Origin: Asanoa hainanensis
GTDB taxonomy: Bacteria > Actinomycetota > Actinomycetes > Mycobacteriales > Micromonosporaceae
NCBI RefSeq assembly: GCF_900188485.1
Contig: NZ_FZPH01000033.1
Coordinates: 1 to 53,553, forward strand
Reading direction: 5' to 3'
Length of the DNA: 53,553 bases
Part shown: in pieces, positions 1 through 8,564 of the stretch
How positions within the stretch are numbered: the first letter of the stretch is position 1
Layout of the letters: every line of letters begins with the position of its first letter
Translations under genes and position numbers: made by a program
Notes under the pieces: model-generated
Databases searched by the model: none
The model's input: only the letters and a program-made list of their open reading frames with translations
What the model was told of the DNA's origin: nothing

Positions 1-497
1 TTTTCGGTGGTCGCCGCCAGCAGCGTCACGGTCCGGTCCTCGACGGCCGCGAGCAGCGAGTCCTGCTGGGTCTTGGAGAAGCGGTGCACCTCGTCGATGA
101 ACAACACGGTCGGCGGCCCACCGGTCCGGCGCTGCCGCCGCGCGGTCTCGATCACCGCCCGGACGTCCTTGACGCCCGCGTTAAGCGCCGACATCGCCAC
201 AAAACGGCGGTCACTCGCCTGGGCGACCAGATGCGCGATCGTGGTCTTCCCGGTGCCGGGCGGACCCCACAGGATCACCGAAAGCGGCGTCGCCCCGGTG
301 ACGAGTTGCCGCAACGGCGCACCAGGTGCGAGCAGATGGCCCTGCCCCACCAGTTCGTCGACCGTCTGGGGCCGCATCCGCACGGGCAGCGGGGCATCGG
401 CACCCGGCGCCGCGAAGCCGTCAGCGCCGGCGGTGTGCGCGGGCGCGGTGCGCACCCCACCGCCGTCAGCGACCGTGAAAAGGGCGTCGGGCTCCAT
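1..497 (-). CDS. rarA: Replication-associated recombination protein A (MgsA/RarA AAA+ ATPase), 3' end outside window
   Basis: Only the first ~165 residues are in the window; the gene runs off the left edge. The ATG at 497 gives a protein opening MEPDALF. It continues with the RarA signature [17 protein letters not shown], the Walker A motif GPPGTGKTT (about residues 76-84) and the Walker B motif [10 protein letters not shown]. The sequence LLAATTE near the edge is the sensor-1 region. RarA/MgsA is a clamp-loader-like AAA+ ATPase that acts at stalled replication forks with SSB and DNA polymerase, in the cytoplasm. It lies downstream of aspS on the same strand, as in the actinobacterial aspS-rarA-alaS neighbourhood (known order). 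The partial status comes from the window boundary only; nothing suggests a broken gene. Confidence 0.93.
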   Translation of the reverse strand, partial: MEPDALFTVADGGGVRTAPAHTAGADGFAAPGADAPLPVRMRPQTVDELVGQGHLLAPGAPLRQLVTGATPLSVILWGPPGTGKTTIAHLVAQASDRRFVAMSALNAGVKDVRAVIETARRQRRTGGPPTVLFIDEVHRFSKTQQDSLLAAVEDRTVTLLAATTE

Positions 498-534
498 CAG
501 GAAGACAGTACCGGCCGGGTGTTGGGTGCCGGAA

Positions 535-581
535 ATGCGAAGAACCCTGCGCCCCTGGTACGGGCGGAGGGTTCCTCGCAT
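535..581 (-). terminator. Long imperfect hairpin, probable terminator after the small membrane-protein gene
   Basis: The arms are ATGCGA, GAACCCT and CGCCC (535-554) against GGGCG, AGGGTTC and TCGCAT (562-581). They pair over 18 bp with two single mismatches, around a 7-nt loop. The hairpin lies 18 bp beyond the stop of the small membrane-protein gene and just upstream of rarA on the same strand. There is no T tract, which is usual for high-GC actinobacterial terminators. Confidence 0.65.
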
Positions 582-599
582 GATCTCCCAGGCGAGCGG

Positions 600-815
600 T
601 CAGCCGCGACCGGGGCGGCGCCCGTAGAAGCGCCGGCCGGAGCCGGTGCCGGCCCGGGGACCGCTGCCGACCCCGGCGAAGTAGAGGGCGAGCAGCGTCA
701 AGCCGATGAGCACCAGGGTGTTCCAGTTGAACAGGTCCGGCGCGTTGAGATCGGTGTCGAAAAGGTCGAGCAGCAAGGCGAAACCGAAGACGATGGCCGC
801 AGCTACAGCGAGCAT
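600..815 (-). CDS. Small membrane protein, 71 aa, unknown function
   Basis: The ATG at 815 is preceded by an AGGAGG Shine-Dalgarno at good spacing, so I prefer it to the upstream in-frame start at 890. The protein starts MLAVAAAIVFGFALLLDLF and has two hydrophobic segments, about residues 2-17 and 32-47. Between them is an acidic polar stretch (DTDLNAPDLFNW), and a Gly/Arg-rich basic tail follows. This looks like a two-helix inner-membrane hairpin with a positively charged cytoplasmic tail. I do not recognise a family with certainty. It lies between the GNAT gene (opposite strand) and rarA. Confidence 0.7.
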   Translation of the reverse strand: MLAVAAAIVFGFALLLDLFDTDLNAPDLFNWNTLVLIGLTLLALYFAGVGSGPRAGTGSGRRFYGRRPGRG

Positions 816-924
816 CTCTATCCTCCTGAAAGCGGCTCCGCCCGAGGGGTTCGAGCGGGTGGCCGGGTCAATACCCACTCGGGTCACCACGCAATCCCGA
901 TGATCGATCGGCTACGTTGCCGCC

Positions 925-1629
925 ATGGCTGAACCCCTCGTCGGCCGGGACGCGGTGCTGGCCGCGGTGGGCGCGCATCCGTACGCCCGCCTCACCACCG
1001 GCGACACCGACGACGTCACGGGCGTCCGCGTCGGGTCCACTGTGGTCTGGGTCACCCGGTCCGGCACGGCGGTCTGCGCCCTGGGAGACGGCGCCGTCGC
1101 CGCTTCGGCGATTCCGTTGGTCGCCGCGGGGAGCGCGCGCTGGTGGCACCTGCCGCGCATGGCCGGCGCCCTGCCGGCCGAAGTCCAGGTCAAGTTCCGC
1201 GACGAGTGGGACTTCCGCTGGACCTCTGAGCCGCCGCCCATCCGCGCGGGCGAGGAGCGGGCGGAGCCGGTCGAGGACGACGCCGCCATCTCGGCGCTGC
1301 TGGACGTCGCGTTCCCGAGCACGACGACGCGACCCGGCGATTCCCGGGTACGGACCTGGTGGGGCATCCGCGACGGTGCCGACCTGGTCGCGTGCGCGGC
1401 CGACCGCAGTCGCGGTGGCGTCGGTTTCCTGTCCGGCATCGCGGTCCACCCGTCCGCCCGCGGCCGAGGTTTGGGCGCCGCGCTGACGGCGGCGTTGACC
1501 CGGAGGTTGGTCGCGGAGCTCGGGATCGCCGCCCTAGGCGTGATGACCGACAACGTGCCGGCGAACACGATGTACGAGGCATTGGGCTACACGTCGTCAA
1601 TCCCGCGTACGAGCGTCGGCCTCGCGTAG
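925..1629 (+). CDS. GNAT-family N-acetyltransferase
   Basis: A 234-aa protein with a C-terminal GNAT fold. Residues ~170-195 hold the acetyl-CoA pyrophosphate-binding motif A (VHPSARGRGLGAAL, the R-G-x-G-L-G loop), following the beta strand GFLSGIA. The C-terminal DNVPANTMYEALGY is the usual motif B/alpha-4 region (N-x-x-A-x-x-x-Y-x-x-x-G-F/Y). The N-terminal ~110 residues are a separate, less conserved domain (WHLPRMAGALPAEVQVKF), as in two-domain GNAT proteins that acetylate small molecules or peptides. The substrate cannot be inferred. The gene is divergent from the small membrane-protein gene and convergent with the reductase gene. Confidence 0.85.
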   Translation: MAEPLVGRDAVLAAVGAHPYARLTTGDTDDVTGVRVGSTVVWVTRSGTAVCALGDGAVAASAIPLVAAGSARWWHLPRMAGALPAEVQVKFRDEWDFRWTSEPPPIRAGEERAEPVEDDAAISALLDVAFPSTTTRPGDSRVRTWWGIRDGADLVACAADRSRGGVGFLSGIAVHPSARGRGLGAALTAALTRRLVAELGIAALGVMTDNVPANTMYEALGYTSSIPRTSVGLA

Positions 1630-1651
1630 CAGCGCCCGACGAACGCGTTGA

Positions 1652-1691
1652 GTGTTCCAGGAACACGGGCGTCGCCACTGCGGCAACGCCC
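1652..1691. terminator. Two tandem hairpins between convergent genes
   Basis: The first hairpin is GTGTTC/GAACAC (1652-1657 and 1661-1666, 3-nt loop). It is followed directly by GGGCGTCGCC/GGCAACGCCC (1667-1676 and 1682-1691, 9 of 10 pairs, 5-nt loop). They sit between the stop of the GNAT gene and the stop of the reductase gene, so they could terminate transcription from both sides. Confidence 0.55.
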
Positions 1692-1704
1692 GGCACGTGA
1701 TGCC

Positions 1705-2538
1705 CTAGCTCTTCGCGGCGGCCAGGATCTCCTCGGCTGGGCGGAATCGGGTCTTCAGGACCTCCGCCGCGCGGGTCGTGTCGAGGACGACTCGCGCCGG
1801 GCGGGTCAGGCCCGACTCGGCGATCGTCGAGCTGCGTAGGGCCGCGGGATCGAGGCCGTGTGCGCGGGCGACGAGCTCGCCGAGCTCCAGCCGGCTCAGG
1901 GCCTCGGGCCCGGCCACGTTGAGCATCCCCGCGTAGTCGCCTTCCGCCAGCTCCAGCAGCGCCGTGGCCAGATCGCCGACCCCGACCGGAACGCGGATCT
2001 CGTCGGTGAACAGGCGCACGCCGGAATCCGGCGATAGGGCCTCCAGGCAGAGCGACACCTGCTGCGACCGGGCGTCGGGCCCGATGATCAGTGAGCAGCG
2101 GACCACCGCCGCCCGCGGCGCGACGAGGCGGACAGCGGTCTCGGCCGCCGCCTTGGCCGCGCCGTAGGCGTAGACCGGTGTCGGATCGACGTCGTCGCCG
2201 TAGGGTGCCGGCCGTCCACCGTGGACAGCATCGCTCGACACGTGCACCAGCCGCGCGCCGACCCGCTCGGCGGCGGCCGCCACGTGCGCCGCGCCGGTCG
2301 CGGTGACGGCCCACTCGGCGTACGCGTAGGCGGTCGTCACCACCGTCCGCGGCCGCACCTCGTCGACGAGCCGGTCGACGGCGGCGCGGTCGCGCACGTC
2401 GACCCGGTGCCATCGCGTGCCCGGCACGGAACCGGGCCCGCGATGGTAGGTCGCCGCGACGTCGAAGCCCGCCGCGACCGCTTGCCGGCACACCTCGCCG
2501 CCGAGGTAGCCGCTCCCGCCGACGACCAGCAGCGTCAT
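1705..2538 (-). CDS. NAD(P)-dependent sugar-nucleotide-type reductase/epimerase (RmlD-like SDR)
   Basis: 277 aa from the ATG at 2538. The protein opens MTLLVVGGSGYLGGEV, a Rossmann GGxGYLG nucleotide-binding loop of extended short-chain dehydrogenases. Further on are VHVSSDAVHG (the catalytic Ser strand), and PVYAYGAAKAAAE, which carries the YxxxK active-site pair. The layout and length fit the RmlD/dTDP-4-dehydrorhamnose-reductase-like group better than classical SDRs. The substrate is unknown, and no other sugar-nucleotide genes lie nearby. It starts 22 bp after aspS on the same strand and is probably cotranscribed with it. An upstream in-frame start at 2685 would read back into aspS and lacks support. 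Confidence 0.8.
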   Translation of the reverse strand: MTLLVVGGSGYLGGEVCRQAVAAGFDVAATYHRGPGSVPGTRWHRVDVRDRAAVDRLVDEVRPRTVVTTAYAYAEWAVTATGAAHVAAAAERVGARLVHVSSDAVHGGRPAPYGDDVDPTPVYAYGAAKAAAETAVRLVAPRAAVVRCSLIIGPDARSQQVSLCLEALSPDSGVRLFTDEIRVPVGVGDLATALLELAEGDYAGMLNVAGPEALSRLELGELVARAHGLDPAALRSSTIAESGLTRPARVVLDTTRAAEVLKTRFRPAEEILAAAKS

Positions 2539-2560
2539 CGCGCCGCCGGACCCCGCCCGG

Positions 2561-4366
2561 TCATGGCGTGTGCTCGACGGGCACCGCGACCCCGGCGGTG
2601 CCGACGTGCGCGGCGGGAGCGGGCTTCGGCTTGGCGTCGACGCCGGCCTCCAGCCGCTGCTGCCCGGTGATCGGCGTCGGCGCACCGGTCAGCGGGTCGT
2701 AGCCGCCCCGCGTCTTCGGGAACGCGATCACCTCGCGGATCGAGTCGGCGCCGGCGAGCAGCATGCAGACCCGGTCCCAGCCGAACGCGATGCCGCCGTG
2801 CGGGGGCGGGCCGTACTTGAAGGCTTCGAGCAGGAAGCCGAACTTGTCGGCCGCCTCGTCGTCGGTGATGCCGAGCAGGGTGAACACCCGGCGCTGCACG
2901 TCGCCGCGGTGGATACGGACGGAACCGCCGCCGATCTCGTTGCCGTTGCAGACGATGTCGTAGGCGTAGGCGAGCGCGCGGTCCGGCGCCTCCTCGAACC
3001 GGTCCATCCACTCGGCGTTGGGCGAGGTGAACGGGTGGTGGACGGCCGTCCAACCGCCCTCGTCGTCCTTCTCGAACATCGGCGCGTCGGTCACCCAGCA
3101 GAACGCCCACGCGTCGGGGTCGGCCAGGCCGGCCCGCTTGGCGATCTCGATGCGGGCGGCGCCGAGCAGCTCCTGCGCCTCGCGCGCCTCGGCGGCCGCC
3201 GCGAAGAAGATGGCGTCGCCGGGCTTGGCGCCGACGGCGTCGGCCAACCCTTCGAGGTGGCCCGCGCTGAGGTTCTTGGCGACCGGACCGCGCGCCTCGC
3301 CGGTCTCGGCGTCGAGCACGACGTAGGCCAGGCCCCGGGCACCACGCGCCTTGGCCCAGTCCTGCCAGCCGTCGAGCTCCTTGCGACTCTGCGCCGCGCC
3401 GCCGGGCATGACGACCGCGCCGACGTAGCCGCCGGCCTCGATCGCGCCGGCGAACACCCGGAACTCGGTGCCGCGCAGGTAGTCGGTCAGCTCGGTCAGC
3501 TCGACCCCGTAGCGCAGGTCAGGCTTGTCGGAGCCGTAACGCGCCATCGCGTCGTGCCAGGTGATCCGCGGGATCGGCCGGTCGATGCGGTGGCCGGCCA
3601 GCTCCTCCCACAGCGCACCGACGATCGCCTCGCCCAGGTCGATCACGTCGTCCTGGGTGATGAACGACATCTCGATGTCGAGCTGGGTGAACTCGGGCTG
3701 GCGGTCGGCGCGGAAGTCCTCGTCGCGGTAGCAGCGGGCGATCTGGTAGTAGCGCTCCATGCCCGCCACCATCAGCAGCTGCTTGAAGAGCTGCGGCGAC
3801 TGCGGCAACGCGTACCAGCTGCCGGGTTGCAACCGCACCGGGACCAGGAAGTCGCGGGCGCCCTCGGGCGTCGACCGGGTCAGGGTCGGCGTCTCGATCT
3901 CGTTGAAGTCGCGGTCGTGCAGGACGCGGCGCGCGATCTGGTTGGCCTTGCTGCGCAGCTTGAGCGCGTTGGACGGCCCGCTGCGGCGCAGGTCGAGATA
4001 GCGGTGACGGAGCCGGATGTCGTCGCCCGCGTCGATGTTGTCGTCGACGGGCAGCGGCAGCGGAGCGGCCTCCGAGAGCACCTCGAGGACGGTCGCGTTG
4101 ACCTCGATCGCGCCGGTCGGTAGCTCGGGGTTCTCGTTGCCGGCCGGGCGCGCGGCGACGTCGCCCTCGACCCGGACGCAGTATTCGTTGCGGAGGTGGT
4201 GGGCGTCTTCCTCGCGGAAGACCACCTGGACCACGCCCGACGCGTCACGGAGGTCGACGAAGATGACCCCACCATGATCACGACGGCGGGCCACCCACCC
4301 GGCCAAGGTCACCGCGCTGCCGGCGTCCGTGGCACGCAGGCTTCCGGCATCATGGGTACGGATCAC
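2561..4366 (-). CDS. aspS: Aspartyl-tRNA synthetase (bacterial type)
   Basis: Charges tRNA(Asp) in the cytoplasm. The N-terminal OB-fold anticodon-binding domain is [23 protein letters not shown]. The class II catalytic core includes [22 protein letters not shown] and [19 protein letters not shown] (motif 2 with its arginine). Motif 3 is [10 protein letters not shown] near the C terminus. The bacterial-type GAD insertion lies between motifs 2 and 3. The GTG at 4366 ([11 protein letters not shown]) has an AGGAGA Shine-Dalgarno 9 nt upstream and gives 601 aa. The in-frame ATG at 4387 would put that ribosome site inside the gene, so I rejected it. Whether it also charges tRNA(Asn) (non-discriminating type) cannot be decided here. 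It is divergent from the SWIM gene. Confidence 0.97.
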   Translation of the reverse strand: MIRTHDAGSLRATDAGSAVTLAGWVARRRDHGGVIFVDLRDASGVVQVVFREEDAHHLRNEYCVRVEGDVAARPAGNENPELPTGAIEVNATVLEVLSEAAPLPLPVDDNIDAGDDIRLRHRYLDLRRSGPSNALKLRSKANQIARRVLHDRDFNEIETPTLTRSTPEGARDFLVPVRLQPGSWYALPQSPQLFKQLLMVAGMERYYQIARCYRDEDFRADRQPEFTQLDIEMSFITQDDVIDLGEAIVGALWEELAGHRIDRPIPRITWHDAMARYGSDKPDLRYGVELTELTDYLRGTEFRVFAGAIEAGGYVGAVVMPGGAAQSRKELDGWQDWAKARGARGLAYVVLDAETGEARGPVAKNLSAGHLEGLADAVGAKPGDAIFFAAAAEAREAQELLGAARIEIAKRAGLADPDAWAFCWVTDAPMFEKDDEGGWTAVHHPFTSPNAEWMDRFEEAPDRALAYAYDIVCNGNEIGGGSVRIHRGDVQRRVFTLLGITDDEAADKFGFLLEAFKYGPPPHGGIAFGWDRVCMLLAGADSIREVIAFPKTRGGYDPLTGAPTPITGQQRLEAGVDAKPKPAPAAHVGTAGVAVPVEHTP

Positions 4367-4450
4367 GACGGTCGCTCTCCTCGACATTGGGGTACGGCGT
4401 TGCGGGGTCGATTCTCGCAGGGCTGGTTGGTGGCGGAAGCCCGCACCCCC

Positions 4451-4493
4451 GGCCTGTGGATAAGGTTTGGTGTCTCGCGGTTATCCACAGGCC
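4451..4493. promoter_or_regulatory. Inverted pair of perfect DnaA boxes (13-bp inverted repeat)
   Basis: GGCCTGTGGATAA at 4451-4463 is repeated exactly as TTATCCACAGGCC at 4481-4493, with a 17-bp spacer. Each arm contains the full consensus DnaA box TTATCCACA. The pair lies in the divergent intergenic region between aspS and the SWIM/DUF5691 gene, about 40 bp before the latter's start. It could be a DnaA-controlled promoter element or a DnaA titration site. It could also simply act as a hairpin. No dnaA, dnaN or gyrase gene is near, so it is not oriC. Confidence 0.7.
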
Positions 4494-4530
4494 GCCAAAA
4501 TTCGTCGTACATGAGTTCTAAGGTTTGCGC

Positions 4531-7506
4531 GTGTCCGTCGAACGCTGGTCTCCCGACAAGGTGCTCTCGCTCGCGCCCGACCAGGGCGCGGCCAAGAGCG
4601 GCCGTGGTCTGATCACCGCTGCCCACTGGGCAGGCCAGGGCCGTTTCGACGACATGCTCTGGGGCCTGTGCCGAGGCTCGGGTGCGCGGCCTTACCAGGT
4701 CTGTGTCGATTTGACCGGTCCGGCCTACCGCTGCACCTGCCCGAGCCGCAAGATCCCCTGCAAGCACACCCTCGGGTTGCTGCTGCGCTGGGCCAACGGC
4801 GGCGTTCCCGACGACGAGTCGCCACCCGAGTGGGCGACGGAGTGGCAGGCGGAGCGCGCGGCCCGCTCGCAGCGCGCGCCTCGGGCGCCGCGCACGGCCG
4901 GCGAGGGCCTGGCAGATCCGGCAGCCGCCGCACGCCGGGTCCAGCAGCGCGCCGACCGGGTCGAGGCAGGGCTGGTCGAGCTCGACCGCTGGCTGACCGA
5001 CCAGATCGAGCAGGGTCTGGCGGCGGCCGAGCAAGCCGGTTACCGGCCCTACCAGACGATGGCCGCCCGGCTGGTCGACGCACAGGCACCGGGCATCGCC
5101 GGCGGCGTCCGCCGGCTGGGCTGGGTCGTCGGCGTCGGCACCAACTGGGCCGACCGCCTCCTGGGCGAGCTCGCCCTGCTCCGGCTGCTGATCGTCGCCC
5201 ACGGCCGGCTCCCGGCGCTGCCACCGGGGCTGGCGGCGACCGTCCGCACCCGCGTCGGCTACCCGGTGGCCACCGACGACGTGCTGGCCGAGCCGGAGAT
5301 CCGCGACCGGTGGGAGGTGCTGGGCCGCCTGGACACGGCCGACGACCGGCTGACGAGCCGACGCACCTGGCTACGCGGCGAGCTGAGCGGACGGTTCGCG
5401 CTGGTCCTGGCCTTCGCGCCGGCCGGCCAGACCCTGCCGACCGACCTCGAGCCCGGCACGGTGCTCGACGCCGGCCTGTGCTTCTATCCGGCCGCCGTGC
5501 CCAGGCGGGCGCTGGTCAAGGTCCGCTACGGCGAGCCGGTCCCGGTCTACACCACTCCACCGGGCGCGGTCCCGATCCGCGCCGCCGTGACTGAGCACGC
5601 GCGCGCGGTCGCCGCCGAGCCCTGGCGCGAGTCGACCCCGATGCTGCTCGCCGACGTGACGCCCACCGACGACGGCCACCTGGTCGACCCCGCCGGCGAC
5701 GCGGTCGCCCTGCACCCCGACGACGACCAGCCGTGGTGGCTCATCGCGGCCGCGGGCGCCCGCCCGGTCGTGGTGGCCGGCGAATACGGCCACACCGGCT
5801 TCCGCCCGTTGGCAGCCTGGCCCGACGGTCGCCACGTCCCCGCGGCACCGGGCGAGCCGCGGGCGGCCGCCTCGGGCGGCGGTCCCGAGCTACCGGCCGA
5901 CCTGCTGTCGGCCGCGCTGGTGGGCACCGCCCGCCGGCCATGGTCGGCCGCACGCCTCGACGTCGGCGGCGGCCACCGCCTTTCCCTCTCGATCCCGGCC
6001 AACCTCCACACCGAACCCGCCGGCGAGCCCGAAGACGCCGATGTGGTCGGCCAGGGCCGCGCAGGGGATGGAGACGGTGGGTCCGGTGGGTCGGCGCGCG
6101 CGCTGCTCGAAGCGGCGGCGGTCGCCCTCACCTACCGGCGGGCGGCGGAGACGCCGCTGGTCGGTCGGCCGACGATCCCTCCGGCGCCCGACGAGGTCCG
6201 CCCCGTCGTCCCGCCGCCCGCGGCCGCCCGGCTCGACCTGCTGCTCACCGAGGGCGCGACCGGCTGGGGTGGGCCCGCGCAGCGGGCCGTTCTCGGGCAG
6301 TGGCTGGTCGAGGCCGGCAAGCGGCAACTGCTCGCGCCGCCGGAGACGCTGCCCATCCTGCTCGACCTCGGCCGACGCGACACCGGGCTGCGGCCGGCGC
6401 TGGGCGCGGTCGCCGGGCGGCGCGGCCACTGGCTGGCGCAGCGCCAGGCCGACTGGCGCTACTTCCGGGACGTGGGCGGTGAGGTGGCCGCCGCCGACTC
6501 GCAGGACTGGTTGACCGGCACGCCCGGCGAACGGCTCGCCTATCTCGTGGCGCTCCGCGCCGGCGACCCGGCCAAAGGCCTCGAGCTGCTCACCGAGACC
6601 TTCGACGCGGAGCCGCCGCACGACCGGGTGCTGCTGCTCGGCGCACTCGAAACCGGGCTCCACGTGCGCGACGAGGCGCTGATCGAGCACGCGCTCGACG
6701 ACCGGCGGCGCGAGATCCGCCAGGTCGCCGCCGAGTTGCTGCGCAAGTTGCCCGGGTCCGCGCTGGGCGAGCGGATGGCCACCCGCACCGCCGCCAGCGT
6801 CCACTTCGCCGACGGCGCGCTGGTGGTCACGGCACCGTCCACCATCGACGCGGCGATGCTCCGCGACGACATCGACCCGTCGCCGCCCCGGGGCGTCGGT
6901 CTCGGTGCCTGGCTGCTGGAAGAGATCGTTTCGGCGACACCGCTGGAGTTCTGGACCACGCTGACAGGCCGCGACCCTGGCGGCGTCATCACGTCCCCGG
7001 TCGCCGACGGATGGCAGCCGGTGCTGCTCCGGGGGCTCGCCCGGGCCACCGCTGCCCAGCACGACCCGGTGTGGGCCGCCGCCCTGCTCGACCTCGCCGA
7101 CGCGGCACCGGCCGAGCTCAACGGCGACGGGCTCGGCGACCGGCTGACCTGGCCGCTGCTCGAGGTGTTGCCGGGCGGCGAGCGGGGCCGGCGGGTGGCC
7201 GCCGCCCTACGCCGGGACACCGCGGCCGGCATCCGGTTGCTGCACTTCTGCGCCGGCGACTGGTCCGACGAGCTGGCGTCCGCGGCGTTGCGGGCGATGG
7301 CGATACTCGCGCCCGACAACGCCTGGCAGCTCTCCGAGCTCTGCCGGCTGGCCATGCCCGCCATGCCCACCTCGTTCGTCGGCCGGGTCGAGACCTTGAT
7401 CCGGTCCCTCGACGGGCTGCCGGAGGGCCGCCGCTCCGCCCGCTACCTGGCCCAGCTTGCCGCCGTGCTCAGCTTCCGCAACGAGATGATCGAGGAGTTC
7501 GAATGA
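4531..7506 (+). CDS. SWIM zinc-finger domain protein fused to a DUF5691-type C-terminal region
   Basis: 991 aa from the GTG at 4531, which has AAGG 7 nt upstream; the TTG at 4525 is too close to it. An N-terminal SWIM zinc finger is clear: C68-x-C70-x6-C77-x-H79 (YRCTCPSRKIPCKH). Such fingers bind DNA or protein partners. Residues ~120-430 form a helical, charged region. After a Gly-rich hinge near 440 and PELPADLLSAALVGTARRPW, the remaining ~540 residues look like the helical-repeat DUF5691 type usually annotated as a separate neighbour gene; that assignment is from memory. The stop overlaps the MoxR start (ATGA), so the four genes to 12095 form one translationally coupled operon. Function unknown. 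Confidence 0.8.
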   Translation: MSVERWSPDKVLSLAPDQGAAKSGRGLITAAHWAGQGRFDDMLWGLCRGSGARPYQVCVDLTGPAYRCTCPSRKIPCKHTLGLLLRWANGGVPDDESPPEWATEWQAERAARSQRAPRAPRTAGEGLADPAAAARRVQQRADRVEAGLVELDRWLTDQIEQGLAAAEQAGYRPYQTMAARLVDAQAPGIAGGVRRLGWVVGVGTNWADRLLGELALLRLLIVAHGRLPALPPGLAATVRTRVGYPVATDDVLAEPEIRDRWEVLGRLDTADDRLTSRRTWLRGELSGRFALVLAFAPAGQTLPTDLEPGTVLDAGLCFYPAAVPRRALVKVRYGEPVPVYTTPPGAVPIRAAVTEHARAVAAEPWRESTPMLLADVTPTDDGHLVDPAGDAVALHPDDDQPWWLIAAAGARPVVVAGEYGHTGFRPLAAWPDGRHVPAAPGEPRAAASGGGPELPADLLSAALVGTARRPWSAARLDVGGGHRLSLSIPANLHTEPAGEPEDADVVGQGRAGDGDGGSGGSARALLEAAAVALTYRRAAETPLVGRPTIPPAPDEVRPVVPPPAAARLDLLLTEGATGWGGPAQRAVLGQWLVEAGKRQLLAPPETLPILLDLGRRDTGLRPALGAVAGRRGHWLAQRQADWRYFRDVGGEVAAADSQDWLTGTPGERLAYLVALRAGDPAKGLELLTETFDAEPPHDRVLLLGALETGLHVRDEALIEHALDDRRREIRQVAAELLRKLPGSALGERMATRTAASVHFADGALVVTAPSTIDAAMLRDDIDPSPPRGVGLGAWLLEEIVSATPLEFWTTLTGRDPGGVITSPVADGWQPVLLRGLARATAAQHDPVWAAALLDLADAAPAELNGDGLGDRLTWPLLEVLPGGERGRRVAAALRRDTAAGIRLLHFCAGDWSDELASAALRAMAILAPDNAWQLSELCRLAMPAMPTSFVGRVETLIRSLDGLPEGRRSARYLAQLAAVLSFRNEMIEEFE

Positions 7507-8564
7507 CCGCCCTGCGTCCGCACGCGGAAGAGTTCTACGCGGAAGAGCTGGCCGCGCTGGCCGCCGACGACGACCGTCCCCGCCCGCCCGGCTGGCGGCT
7601 GTCGCCGCAGGCGGTGGTCACCTATCTGCTGGGCGACGGCGGCAAGATCACGCCGAAGTACGTCGGGTCCCGCCGGCTGATGGAGGTCGCGGTCGCCACC
7701 CTAGCCACCGACCGCGCGCTGCTCCTGCTCGGCGTGCCAGGCACCGCCAAGACCTGGGTTTCCGAGCATCTCGCCGCCGCGATCTCCGGTGACTCGACAC
7801 TGCTCGTCCAGGGCACCGCCGGCACGCCCGAGGAGGCGATCCGCTACGGCTGGAACTACGCCCGGCTGCTCGCCGAAGGCCCGTCGCCGGCGGCGCTGGT
7901 GCCGAGCCCGGTTCTGCGCGCGATGGAGACCGGCGCGATCGCCCGGGTCGAAGAGCTCACCCGGGTTCCCTCCGACGTCCAGGACGCGCTGATCACGATC
8001 CTGTCCGAGAAGACGCTGCCGGTTCCCGAGCTCAACACCGAGGTCCAGGCCCAGCGCGGCTTCAACGTGATCGCGACCGCCAACGACCGTGACCGGGGCG
8101 TCAACGAGCTGTCCAGCGCCCTGCGGCGCCGGTTCAACACCGTGGTGCTGCCGGTGCCGGCCACGTTCGACGAAGAGATCGACATCGTCACCCGCCGGGT
8201 CGCGCAGCTCGGCCGTTCCCTCGATCTACCCGAGACCACGACGGCGCTCGACGAGATCCGGCGCGTGGTCACCGTGTTCCGTGAGCTACGCGACGGCCAG
8301 ACCGACGACGCCCGCACCAAGCTCAAGTCACCCACCGGCACGATGTCGACCGCCGAGGCGATCTCGGTCGTCACCAACGGCATGGCGTTGGCCGCCCACT
8401 TCGGCGACGGCGTACTCCGCGCCGGCGACGTGGCCTCCGGCATCGTCGGCGCCGTCATCAAGGACCCGGTCTCCGACCGCGTCGTGTGGCGTGAATACCT
8501 GGAGACGGTGGTCCGCGAACGCCCAGGGTGGGCCGACTTCTACCGCGCCGCCCGCGATGCCTGA
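7503..8564 (+). CDS. MoxR-like AAA+ ATPase
   Basis: 353 aa. It is a MoxR-family AAA+ ATPase with Walker A GVPGTAKT (residues 77-84). The Walker B-equivalent region is EELTRVPSDVQDALI (~150-164), which aligns with the usual DEINRAPxxVQxALL but has Glu in place of the first Asp. Sensor 1 is FNVIATAND (187-195), and ALRRRFNTV (206-214) carries the arginine-finger region. MoxR ATPases work with VWA-domain partners as chaperones for metal insertion or protein remodelling, and a VWA gene lies two genes downstream. The ATG at 7503 overlaps the previous stop by 4 nt, and the gene overlaps the next start by 8 nt. The ATPase should be the motor of this operon (inference). Confidence 0.93.
   Translation: MTALRPHAEEFYAEELAALAADDDRPRPPGWRLSPQAVVTYLLGDGGKITPKYVGSRRLMEVAVATLATDRALLLLGVPGTAKTWVSEHLAAAISGDSTLLVQGTAGTPEEAIRYGWNYARLLAEGPSPAALVPSPVLRAMETGAIARVEELTRVPSDVQDALITILSEKTLPVPELNTEVQAQRGFNVIATANDRDRGVNELSSALRRRFNTVVLPVPATFDEEIDIVTRRVAQLGRSLDLPETTTALDEIRRVVTVFRELRDGQTDDARTKLKSPTGTMSTAEAISVVTNGMALAAHFGDGVLRAGDVASGIVGAVIKDPVSDRVVWREYLETVVRERPGWADFYRAARDA

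Noticed and set aside
2570-4123. 517-codon plus-strand frame opposite aspS
   Set aside because: aspS is certain; the antisense frame has no domain.
4451-4493. DnaA-box pair as a replication origin
   Set aside because: No dnaA, dnaN, AT-rich unwinding region or further boxes nearby; only a regulatory or titration role is considered.
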